In this document: positions 31,531-37,896 of the stretch, piece after piece
Layout of the letters: each line of letters starts with the position of its first letter
Position numbering within the stretch: the stretch's first letter is position 1
DNA from: Clostridiales bacterium
Lineage (GTDB): Bacteria; Bacillota; Clostridia; Oscillospirales; Oscillospiraceae
Assembly: GCA_021203325.1 (NCBI GenBank)
Contig: JAJQBL010000125.1
Span: forward strand, 1 to 37,896
Length of the DNA stretch: 37,896 nucleotides
Reading direction: 5' to 3'
Program-made: the position numbers and the translations under genes
The notes under the pieces: generated by a model
Told to the model about the DNA's origin: nothing
The model's input: only the letters and a program-made list of their open reading frames with translations
Databases searched by the model: none

Positions 31531-32242
31531 TTATCCCCGCTGACACGCGGCGAGGAACGCTTCAAAAATTTTCCGGCTGTTTGGATTCACATGGTAATCA
31601 AATTCCGGGTGCCACTGGAAGCCCCAGACGAAGGGCTTCTCCCTGTGCCGGACGGCCTCCACCAGTCCGTCCTCCGACACGGCCATGACCTCCAGGTCGG
31701 CCCCCAGGGTTTTGACCGCCTGATGGTGATAGCTGTTGACCCCCATCCCCTCTGTTTGGAGCAGCGTATAGAGGGGCGTTCCCCTCTGAATCCTGACCCG
31801 GTGGGCCGCGTTGGTATAAGGCGGGGCCATATGATGCTCCACAGGGCTGTCAAACTCCGTGGGCAGATCCTGATACAGGGTGCCCCCCTGCAGGACGTTG
31901 ATGAGCTGAATCCCCCCGGCAGATGCCCAGAACGGGCCTGTCCTCTGCCAGCGCCCTGGCGTACAGGGCGGACTCCATCCGATCCCTGGCCCGGCAGGTG
32001 GGGCCGCAGCGGGAACTGCGGGGCTGCCGGTAAAGGGCGGGGGATATATCGTGGCCGCCGGTCAGCAGCAGGCCGTCGCACCGGTCAAAGACCTCCAGCG
32101 CGTCCGCCTCCGCCTCTGTCAGCGGCAGAATCACGGGAATCCCGCCCGCCGCTGCGATGCCGTTCATGTAACCGGGGAGCATCCAGATGCTCTCCTTTTC
32201 GTCGTCCCACAGGGGGACGACTGCGATGAGTTTCTTTGCCAT
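31531..32242 (-). pseudogene. Peptidase C26 (gamma-glutamyl-GABA hydrolase type) with a +1 frameshift in a C6 run
   Basis: A class I amidotransferase-fold hydrolase of about 236 residues when repaired. MAKKLIAVVPLWDDEKESIW through GGHDISPALY to the nucleophile segment PVLGICRG (catalytic Cys) is in one frame. INVLQGGTLYQDL, SPVEHHMAPPY, NSYHHQAVK and the catalytic His-Glu segment GFQWHPEFD are in the other. The join is six G on the coding strand (C6 at 31912-31917 on plus); five would give CRGIQLINVLQGG. The break falls three residues after the catalytic Cys, so the product as read lacks the catalytic His. CAGGAGG precedes the ATG. Relatives split gamma-glutamyl amides such as gamma-glutamyl-GABA. 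Confidence 0.88.
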
Positions 32243-32290
32243 ACGTCCGCCTCCTGAACAGTCTGTATGGTTGGGAAAGCTATCGTTCCC

Positions 32291-32782
32291 TCACAGGCTC
32301 CGGTACATCACATGGATGTCCTCATAGTGGCCGTCCTTCATTTGGAATCCTTTCGGTATCGTTCCAACCTCCTGAAAGCCCAGCCGTTCATATAAATGCC
32401 GGGCGTGGAGGTTGCTGTCCACCACCGCGTTGAACTGCATGACGGAAAAGCCGCTGCCCTTTGCCTGCTCCAGAGAATCCCGTACCAGCAGTTCCCCGAT
32501 GTGCAGCCCTCTGGCCTCCGACCTGACGGCATAGCTGGCGTTGGCGATATGGCCGCACCGGCCGACGTTGTTGGGATGGAGAATGTACATCCCCAGTACG
32601 GCGTCGGTTTCCGTCTCCACCGCAATACCGGTGTAGGTCTGTGCGCGGAAAAAGGCGTCCGCCTCGGCCTCCCCAAGGCACTCCGTCTGGGGAAAGGCGA
32701 CGCCCTCCTCCACCACTTCGTTCCAGATATGCCTTATCTCTGACAGATAAGCGGCGTCGTATTTCTTTACGATGATTGGCAC
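32291..32782 (-). CDS. GNAT-family N-acetyltransferase
   Basis: A 163-residue acetyl-CoA-dependent acyltransferase. Motif A is ASYAVRSEARGLHIGELLVR (about 81-100), carrying the R/Q-x-x-G-x-G/A-type pyrophosphate loop. Motif B is the C-terminal HARHLYERLGFQEVGTIP. LGMYILHPNNVGRCGHIAN resembles the PA4866/PhnO-like group acting on small amines. A GTG start at 32782 has GGAGG 8 bases upstream. It is 48 bases upstream of the C26 hydrolase. The acceptor is unknown. Confidence 0.88.
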   Translation of the reverse strand: MPIIVKKYDAAYLSEIRHIWNEVVEEGVAFPQTECLGEAEADAFFRAQTYTGIAVETETDAVLGMYILHPNNVGRCGHIANASYAVRSEARGLHIGELLVRDSLEQAKGSGFSVMQFNAVVDSNLHARHLYERLGFQEVGTIPKGFQMKDGHYEDIHVMYRSL

Positions 32783-32842
32783 GATTGATTCCTCCAGGTT
32801 CCGATTGAGTGCTTTATTTCTGTATGCCTGATAAAATGAAAT

Positions 32843-33473
32843 TTATTTCTTTGTCCGTGTGTTTTTAATAAAAGGTCTATTCATGTATTTGGGGTTAATC
32901 AACAGCAAATAAATCAATACAACGACGACCAAAAGAACTGTGCTGACATGATGCATTTTACTGAAATAACCGAACAGGAAAATCACCGCTTGCACGCTAC
33001 AATAGGCGAGTTCAATCATCACATTCCGTCTGTGCTGCTTTACATCCTTTTCATAGTTCAGGTTATGCATCATCCATATAGAAGCAAGCAGAATTGGAAC
33101 CGCCTTAATCATAATCTCAATCATCTTATCTGCTCCGTTGGTTGCTCCAAATGGCTGCATAGCAACATTTAAAAATGCAGCTTGCACGATGATGGCTATT
33201 TTAGTTAGATTTAGATGCAAAATATGGTTGTCTTTCCTGACCTCCCTGATTTGTGGAAGGTCATCATCGGTGTCAAAATCATCGTTCAGCAGATAGTCAG
33301 AAGTCACGCCAAAAGCCTTACTCAGCTTTGCGACATTGTAAGCATCTGGCACCACCGTACCATTCTCCCAACGAGATAATAGTCTGTCTTGAAACATTCA
33401 ATTTTTCTGCCAAATCTTCCTGGGACAGTTCCTGCCTTTTACGCAAGGCAACAACTTTCTCTGATAATCTCAT
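32843..33473 (-). pseudogene. XRE-family regulator with C-terminal membrane domain, +1 frameshift in the HTH
   Basis: The first 31 codons, MRLSEKVVALRKRQELSQED to VSRQTI, form a Cro/C1-type HTH. The sequence then shifts frame and continues SRWENGTVVPDAYNVAKLSK, the conserved end of the HTH, then a linker and three to four membrane helices (about 90-185) ending in a basic tail. One extra base within ATTAT near 33376-33380 explains the shift; this is not a G/C homopolymer. Repaired length is about 209 residues. GGAGG stands 8 bases before the ATG. The gene is distinctly AT-rich. XRE proteins with membrane tails are common in Clostridia and of unknown signal. Confidence 0.85.
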
Positions 33474-33504
33474 AATCAATACCTCCGTGGTTTTTGATAC
33501 AATG

Positions 33505-33533
33505 ATTGTAGCAGAGCAGATGCAGAATATCCA
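33505..33533 (-). promoter_or_regulatory. Promoter of the XRE gene
   Basis: Minus strand TGGATA (33533-33528), spacer 17 and TACAAT (33510-33505). The -10 is strong and the -35 weak, so activation from the upstream repeats is plausible. Confidence 0.6.
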
Positions 33534-33542
33534 CCACACCAA

Positions 33543-33576
33543 GTTTACATTGCTGCAACAGGTTGTTTACATTGCT
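33543..33576. repeat. Pair of 12-base direct repeats upstream of the XRE promoter
   Basis: GTTTACATTGCT occurs twice, identically, at 33543-33554 and 33565-33576, with a 22-base period (two helical turns). The nearer copy ends 10 bases upstream of the -35. The geometry fits cooperative binding of a regulator, probably the XRE protein itself. Confidence 0.6.
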
Positions 33577-33613
33577 CCAAATTCCGATTTGCGGGCCGAC
33601 CTGACAGAGAGCC

Positions 33614-34765
33614 TCACCCCGTGAAGGAAATCCGTTTCTCCAGCAAATCCAGCGGCACCCGGCTGTCTCTGGCCGGGCCGATGTAGTAGAAGCCGTTGGC
33701 CCGGTAGAACCGTTTGCCGTACTCGTTCACCGGGGAGCAGCGGAGCCGGAGCTTCTCCCGGCCCAGGGGGCGGCAGACGCTGACCGCCTCCCCCAGCAGC
33801 TGCACCCCCAGCCCGTTCCCCCGGTAGTGGGGGCAGAGGTAGCAGAAGGAGATGAAGCCCACCCGGGCCTCCGCGTCCCGCTCCAAGTCCAGCTGGAGCA
33901 TCCCCACGATGCGCTTGCCGTGCATGACCACCCGGACGCTGCGGGGCTGGTACTCCGAGGCCCGCAGGGCCGCCCGGTAGAAGCCCTCCCCGTCAAAGAG
34001 GGCGGAGCCGTGAATCTGCCGCCAGGCGTCCTGGCGGAATTGCAGGTAGAGCTGCCGCTCCCCCACCGGGTCCCAGTCCCGGAACCACAGGTTGGCCTCG
34101 GAAATGCCGCTGGAGCCTTTCCACCAGGTCTGCTTTCCCAAGGTGGACAGTTCCCCCGGCAGGTGGCAGGCGTCCGCCTCCCACAGGATGCGGGGGGTGT
34201 CCCCCTCAAATTCAATCAGGGAGACGCCGGTGTTGTCGCTGCGGGGCACGTCCTTCAGCCGCTCCAGCGGCCAGCCGTGGCACCAGCACAGGAAGGTGCG
34301 GATGGCCATGGAATGGCTGACGCAGGCAATGGTTTTCCCCTCCTGCTCCCTGGCCAGGTGGAGATAGGCGGCGATTTGCCGGGCCTGGAGCTGTTGGTAG
34401 TCCTCCCCCCAGCGTGGGGGTTGATAGGCCGGGTCGGCGGAGCGGAACCGGCGCATGGTCTCCGGAGCCAGCTCCATGGCCTCGCCAAAGGGCATATCCT
34501 CCCATTGGCCCATGTTGATTTCGATGAGGCCCCTGTCCCGGTACAGGGGGACGCCCTGCTGGTCGGAGATGGCCCGGCCGGTCTCAATGGCCCGGTAGAG
34601 GGGGCTGGCAAAGACGGCGTCCGCCGGGGTTTTGGCAAACCGCTGCCGCAGGGCGGCGATCTGCCGCCTGCCCCGCTGGGTGACGGCGGAGTTGTAGTGC
34701 CCCTGTATCCTGCGGTACAGGTTGCCCTCCGCCTCCGCGTGGCGGATGATGTAAATTCGTGTCAT
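33614..34765 (-). CDS. Histidine phosphatase (PGAM-like)-GNAT acetyltransferase fusion
   Basis: A 383-residue two-domain protein. Residues about 1-195 are a histidine phosphatase: the RHG-type motif IIRHAEAEGN (with Ala in place of Gly), FASPLYRAIETG, the catalytic Glu in LIEINMGQWEDM and the second His in ACVSHSMAIRTF. Residues about 215-383 are a GNAT: FISFCYLCPHYRGNGLGVQL carries the acetyl-CoA loop RGNGLG, and the end YGKRFYRANGFYYIG is GNAT motif B. The two lie in one uninterrupted frame. Only a weak ribosome site (AGAGAGAACG) precedes the ATG; a TTGAGA-17-TACGAA promoter is possible at 34810-34838. The domain pairing suggests phosphate removal and acetylation in one pathway; substrates are unknown. 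Confidence 0.85.
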   Translation of the reverse strand: MTRIYIIRHAEAEGNLYRRIQGHYNSAVTQRGRRQIAALRQRFAKTPADAVFASPLYRAIETGRAISDQQGVPLYRDRGLIEINMGQWEDMPFGEAMELAPETMRRFRSADPAYQPPRWGEDYQQLQARQIAAYLHLAREQEGKTIACVSHSMAIRTFLCWCHGWPLERLKDVPRSDNTGVSLIEFEGDTPRILWEADACHLPGELSTLGKQTWWKGSSGISEANLWFRDWDPVGERQLYLQFRQDAWRQIHGSALFDGEGFYRAALRASEYQPRSVRVVMHGKRIVGMLQLDLERDAEARVGFISFCYLCPHYRGNGLGVQLLGEAVSVCRPLGREKLRLRCSPVNEYGKRFYRANGFYYIGPARDSRVPLDLLEKRISFTG

Positions 34766-34873
34766 GTTCGTTCTCTCTCTGTAAAAGGATGCATCCGGGT
34801 GGTGATTTTTTCGTATTCTCCTTAGGAATGGTTCTCAAAAGGAAATAGGTGTTTGCCCTTGCCAGGGCGGGGC

Positions 34874-35105
34874 CTACTTTTCTTGCTCCGCCAAGAAAAG
34901 TAGCAAAAGAAGGCGGCTCAAGAGGGAGTTCTGCGAACCCCCTCTTAAAAATCTCCCCGTATCCCGCTGGGGCTTCGCGCTGTCCGGCCGTCAAGTGGTC
35001 TATCAGGCAACAGACGATGTAACTTGTCACGCACCAAAGCTGCCGCCGATGGCGGCTGGGTACGATTGCCACCCGTTCCGCCCCGCCGAAGGCGGGCGGA
35101 ACGGG
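34874..35105. repeat. Non-coding hairpin-rich element (candidate dispersed repeat)
   Basis: The gap 34766-35196 has no gene. It contains a perfect 12-bp hairpin CTACTTTTCTTG/CAAGAAAAGTAG (34874-34885 with 34892-34903) followed by CAAAAGAAGGCGGC. Further along are GGGGGTTC-type short stems and a large GC palindrome, CCCGTTCCGCCC with GGGCGGAACGGG (about 35072-35105). The first motif resembles intergenic repeats found in many copies in other GC-rich bacteria. Only one copy is visible here, so its multiplicity is unproven. Confidence 0.5.
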
Positions 35106-35196
35106 GCGTCAATTTTGTTATCCTTTGGTCGCTGAAATCTTGCTGTGAGGATACGCTTTTCCCCTCACCCCAGGATGGATGGTCTCTTAAGTCGGC

Positions 35197-36126
35197 TCAC
35201 CAGGGCTGCACCGCCCCCGTCAGCTGTGTCACCGAGGTCAGCCCCTGGGCGGCGCACAGCGCGGCCAGCTCGTCCCGGGTGCGGATGGGTGCATAGGGGT
35301 CAGCGAAGCAGGCGGTGCCCACCGCCACGGCGGTGGCCCCGGCCAGCAGCATCTGGGCCGCGTCCTCCCCCTTGGCGACGCCGCCCATGCCCAGGATGGG
35401 AATCTTCACCGTCTGGGCCACCTCCCAGACCATCCGCACCGCCACCGGCAGCACCGCCGGGCCGCTGAGGCCGCCGGTGTTCATCTTCAAAATGGGGCGG
35501 CGGGTGTTGACGTCAATGCGCATCCCCCGGAGGGTGTTGATGAGGGAGACGCCGTCCGCCCCGGCGTCCTCCACCGCTTTGGCGATGAGGGTGATGTCCG
35601 TCACGTTGGGAGACAGTTTGATGATGACGGGCACCTGCCCCGCGTGGCGTTTGGCGCACTCCGTCACCTCGGCGGTCATCTCCGGCACCGTGCCGTATTG
35701 CAGGCCCCCGCACTTCACGTTGGGGCAGGAGACGTTCACCTCGATCATATCCACCCCGGCGTCGGCCAGCTTTTCGCACATCTCGCCGTATTCCTCCGGC
35801 GTATTACCGGAAATGTTGCAGATAATCTTGACATCGTGGTTCCGCAGCTCCGGCAGCTCCTCCGCGATGAAACGGTCCGCGCCGGGATTTTGCAGCCCCA
35901 CGGAGTTCAGGATACCCATGGGGGTCTCCGCAATGCGGGGCGGCGGATTGCCCTCCCTGGGGTGGAGGGTCAGGCCCTTGCAGCAGATGCCCCCCAGTTC
36001 GGACAGGTCATAGAACTGGCCGTATTCCCGGCCAAAGCCAAAGGTGCCGGAGGCCACCACGATGGGGTTCTTCATGGTCATCCCCGCCAGGGTGACGCTC
36101 ATATCCACGCCGTTGATCACGCTCAT
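35197..36126 (-). CDS. pyrD: Dihydroorotate dehydrogenase B, catalytic subunit
   Basis: A 309-residue FMN enzyme of the class 1B type, oxidising dihydroorotate to orotate in pyrimidine synthesis. Motifs are NPIVVASGTFGFGREY (start), KGLTLHPREGNPPPRIAETP, the catalytic-base Cys region VNVSCPNVKCGG (about residue 133), IIKLSPNVTD and the phosphate-binding ILGMGGVAKGEDA and GATAVAVGTA. ATG 36126 shares four bases with the pyrK stop. Working with PyrK it passes electrons to NAD+. The open frame upstream lies within pyrK and is not used. Confidence 0.96.
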   Translation of the reverse strand: MSVINGVDMSVTLAGMTMKNPIVVASGTFGFGREYGQFYDLSELGGICCKGLTLHPREGNPPPRIAETPMGILNSVGLQNPGADRFIAEELPELRNHDVKIICNISGNTPEEYGEMCEKLADAGVDMIEVNVSCPNVKCGGLQYGTVPEMTAEVTECAKRHAGQVPVIIKLSPNVTDITLIAKAVEDAGADGVSLINTLRGMRIDVNTRRPILKMNTGGLSGPAVLPVAVRMVWEVAQTVKIPILGMGGVAKGEDAAQMLLAGATAVAVGTACFADPYAPIRTRDELAALCAAQGLTSVTQLTGAVQPW

Positions 36127-36878
36127 GCCCAGTCCACCTCCTCTGCCCGGAACACCGGGCCGTCCTTGCAGACGTGGCGGTTGTGGCCCCCCACGCTGCA
36201 TGCACAGACCAGACAGGCCCCGATGCCGCAGCCCATCCGCTCCTCCATGGAGACCTGGCAGGGCACGCCCTGCTCTCTGGCCGCCAGGTACACCGATTTT
36301 AACATGGGTTTCGGCCCGCAGGCCATGACGCAGGAGATGGCCTTGTCCGCCGCCAGCTCCCGGCTGACCAGGACGTTCACAAAGCCGTGGTAACCCACGG
36401 TGCCGTCGTCCGAGGCGATGCGCACCGGACAGCCCGCCGCCTCAAAGTCCTCCGTCAAAATCTCCAGCGCGGCGGTGCGGAAGCCCACGGCGGCCACCGC
36501 CCCGTGGCGGGCCTGCTTCGCCGTATACAGCATGGGCGGGACGCCGATGCCGCCCCCCACCACCAGGATTTTCCCGGCTTCGGGATACTCCCAGCCGTGG
36601 CCCAGAGGGCCCAGGACGTCCACCTCATCGCCGGGCCGGAGGGCGGCCAGATAGCGGGTGCCCTCCCCCTTCACCTGAAAGACGATGCGGAGGGTGTCCC
36701 CCTCCACGTCGCAGATGGAGATGGGCCGGCGCAGCAGCAGGCCCGCCCCGCAGGACAGGTTGACGAACTGCCCCGGCCGGGCCTGCCTGGCCATCTCTCC
36801 GGCCTCCAGCACTTGGGAGAATATGCCGGGGGCCAGCTCCCGGGTGGTCAGCAGCTTACAGATTTTTTGCATGGGCAT
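36123..36878 (-). CDS. pyrK: Dihydroorotate dehydrogenase B, electron-transfer subunit
   Basis: A 251-residue FAD/[2Fe-2S] protein carrying electrons from PyrD to NAD+. The FAD-binding start has ARPGQFVNLSCGAGLLLRRP (about 31-50) with the RRP(I/F)S motif. The NAD-binding region begins ILVVGGGIGVPPM (about 105-117). The C-terminal iron-sulfur site is CGIGACLVCACSV plus a later Cys in HVCKDGPVF. The start MPMQKICKL at 36878 is chosen because GGAGG lies 8 bases upstream. It is followed by pyrD through ATGA and preceded by pyrF with a 45-base gap. Confidence 0.96.
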   Translation of the reverse strand: MPMQKICKLLTTRELAPGIFSQVLEAGEMARQARPGQFVNLSCGAGLLLRRPISICDVEGDTLRIVFQVKGEGTRYLAALRPGDEVDVLGPLGHGWEYPEAGKILVVGGGIGVPPMLYTAKQARHGAVAAVGFRTAALEILTEDFEAAGCPVRIASDDGTVGYHGFVNVLVSRELAADKAISCVMACGPKPMLKSVYLAAREQGVPCQVSMEERMGCGIGACLVCACSVGGHNRHVCKDGPVFRAEEVDWA

Positions 36879-36923
36879 AGGTTGCCCCTCCTTCTCTCGT
36901 TTCAAATGCCGCAATAGCGCTCA

Positions 36924-37847
36924 TCAGCGGATGGGGGTGATGGCGGTGATGGCGTCCCGCATGGCGATGGCGGCGTTCCGGGCGGCCTCGCCAAAATCCT
37001 CGCCGTTTCGCCCGGTCTTTTGCCAGGCGCACATGATGCCCCGGGAGGAGTTGACAATTGCCCCGTGGCCCTGGCTGTCAAAGGCAAACTTCACATCCTC
37101 GGCGGTGCCGCCCTGGGCCCCATAGCCCGGCACCAGGAAGAAGGTGTGGGGCAGGGCCTTCCGCAGCTGGGCCAGCTGCTCCGGCCAGGTGGCCCCTACC
37201 ACGGCCCCCACCCGGTTGTAGCCGTAGGCGTCCTCATACCCTGCGCCCCAGTTGGCCACCAGGTCGCCCATCACCTCATAGACCTTTTTGCCGTCCAGCT
37301 CCAGGTCCTGCAAATCCACTGCGGAGGGGTTGGAGGTGCGCACCAGGGCGAAGAGGGCCTTGTCCTCCTCGTTGGCCACCTTCAGGAAGGGGTTGATGGC
37401 GTCCGCCCCCATGTAGCCGTTGACGGTGACGCAGTCCGCGTCAAAGCAGGGGAGTTTGGCGGAGCCCACCGCCGTTTTCCCCAGCCAGCCCTCCGCATAG
37501 GCGGAGGCGGTGGCGCCGATGTCGCCCCGCTTGATGTCCGCGATGACGTACAGGCCCTTCTCCCGGGCGTAGCGGATGGTGCGCTCCATCATCTCAACGC
37601 CCTCCCAGCCCAGCAGCTCGTAGTAGGCGGCCTGGGGCTTCACCGCCGGGACGATGTCGCAAAGTGCGTCCATCAGCCCGCAGTTGAAGGCGAAGATGGC
37701 CTCAGCCGCCGCCTTCCGAGTTTCGCCGTACTCCTTCACGGCCTGCTCCGCCAGGAAGGGGGGCACATAGGACAGCCGGGCGTCCAGCCCGGCCACGGTG
37801 GGGTTGCCGGTGGCGATGATTTTCTCCTGTAACGCTGCAAAAGACAT
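36924..37847 (-). CDS. pyrF: Orotidine 5'-phosphate decarboxylase (type 2)
   Basis: A 307-residue enzyme converting OMP to UMP, the last step of de novo UMP synthesis. The length and the motifs GLDARLSYVPPF (about 20-31), AVKPQAAYYELLGW and the catalytic VIADIKRGDIGATASAY (Asp-Lys-x-x-Asp, about 98-114) are those of the type 2 (mycobacterial/clostridial) group rather than the shorter Bacillus form. FFLVPGYGAQGG and VNSSRGI near the C-terminus bind phosphate. AAAGGAG precedes the ATG. It is the first visible gene of pyrF-pyrK-pyrD. The promoter and any upstream pyr genes lie beyond the window, and no PyrR-type attenuator is visible in the 49 remaining bases. Confidence 0.96.
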   Translation of the reverse strand: MSFAALQEKIIATGNPTVAGLDARLSYVPPFLAEQAVKEYGETRKAAAEAIFAFNCGLMDALCDIVPAVKPQAAYYELLGWEGVEMMERTIRYAREKGLYVIADIKRGDIGATASAYAEGWLGKTAVGSAKLPCFDADCVTVNGYMGADAINPFLKVANEEDKALFALVRTSNPSAVDLQDLELDGKKVYEVMGDLVANWGAGYEDAYGYNRVGAVVGATWPEQLAQLRKALPHTFFLVPGYGAQGGTAEDVKFAFDSQGHGAIVNSSRGIMCAWQKTGRNGEDFGEAARNAAIAMRDAITAITPIR

Positions 37848-37896
37848 GGTGTTGTTCTCCTTTTTTGATGTTTTTCGGGGTAATACGCTTGTGGGG

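Overview
The window is GC-rich bacterial chromosome (roughly 60-65% G+C by eye). It looks like a spore-forming Clostridia, most likely an Oscillospirales/Oscillospiraceae gut bacterium. The reasons are the Firmicutes-type class III fructose-1,6-bisphosphatase, EcfA1/EcfA2 ATPases, a DUF1292 protein, a SpoIVFB-like M50 protease behind a sigma-E-like promoter, the two-subunit PyrD/PyrK dihydroorotate dehydrogenase, and many TTGACA-17-TAnnnT promoters. Placement below order level is inference. I saw no tRNA, rRNA, CRISPR array, transposase or prophage.

Layout. (1) 1-2590, minus: a BlaI-type repressor, an M56 BlaR1-type membrane protease and a membrane protein cut by the window edge, all under a bipartite TACA-N2-TGTA operator. 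(2) 2640-2980, minus: a short transcription unit of unknown function. (3) 3056-13680, minus: a housekeeping run of SAM methyltransferase, ecfA1, ecfA2, dprA, topA, trmFO, plsX, rnc and an M15 peptidase lipoprotein. (4) 13834-17126: a sugar nucleotidyltransferase (minus) diverging from fbp (plus). (5) 17211-18270, plus: a sporulation-type pair of a one-TM protein and an M50 protease. (6) 18395-20022, minus: larB and a LarC that ends after its first half (nickel-pincer cofactor synthesis). (7) 20154-21407, minus: an RluA-type pseudouridine synthase and an internally deleted HI0933-family flavoprotein. (8) 21634-24044, plus: citrate synthase between two winged-helix regulators, with related palindromes before the first regulator and before citrate synthase. 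(9) 24189-25453, plus: a YczE/YitT-type membrane protein with a structured leader, and a small membrane-anchored protein. (10) 25527-29200: enolase, a TauE/SafE permease, DUF1292 and endonuclease III. (11) 29257-34765, minus: an accessory block with two AT-richer patches, holding an HD protein, a small membrane protein, a MATE exporter, a C26 amidotransferase-fold hydrolase, a GNAT, an XRE regulator and a phosphatase-GNAT fusion. (12) 34874-35105: a non-coding hairpin-rich repeat. (13) 35197-37847, minus: pyrF-pyrK-pyrD.

The least ordinary feature is damage. Enolase, endonuclease III and the C26 hydrolase each carry exactly one extra base in a run of C (plus strand), and the XRE regulator carries one extra base in an ATTAT context. 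The flavoprotein has lost its middle. The three homopolymer insertions either mark insertion-type sequencing error or a real slippage signature; raw reads would decide. Other points of interest are a LarC without LarC2, EcfA ATPases without an adjacent EcfT, the unknown 0.3-kb transcript, and the citrate synthase regulatory cassette.
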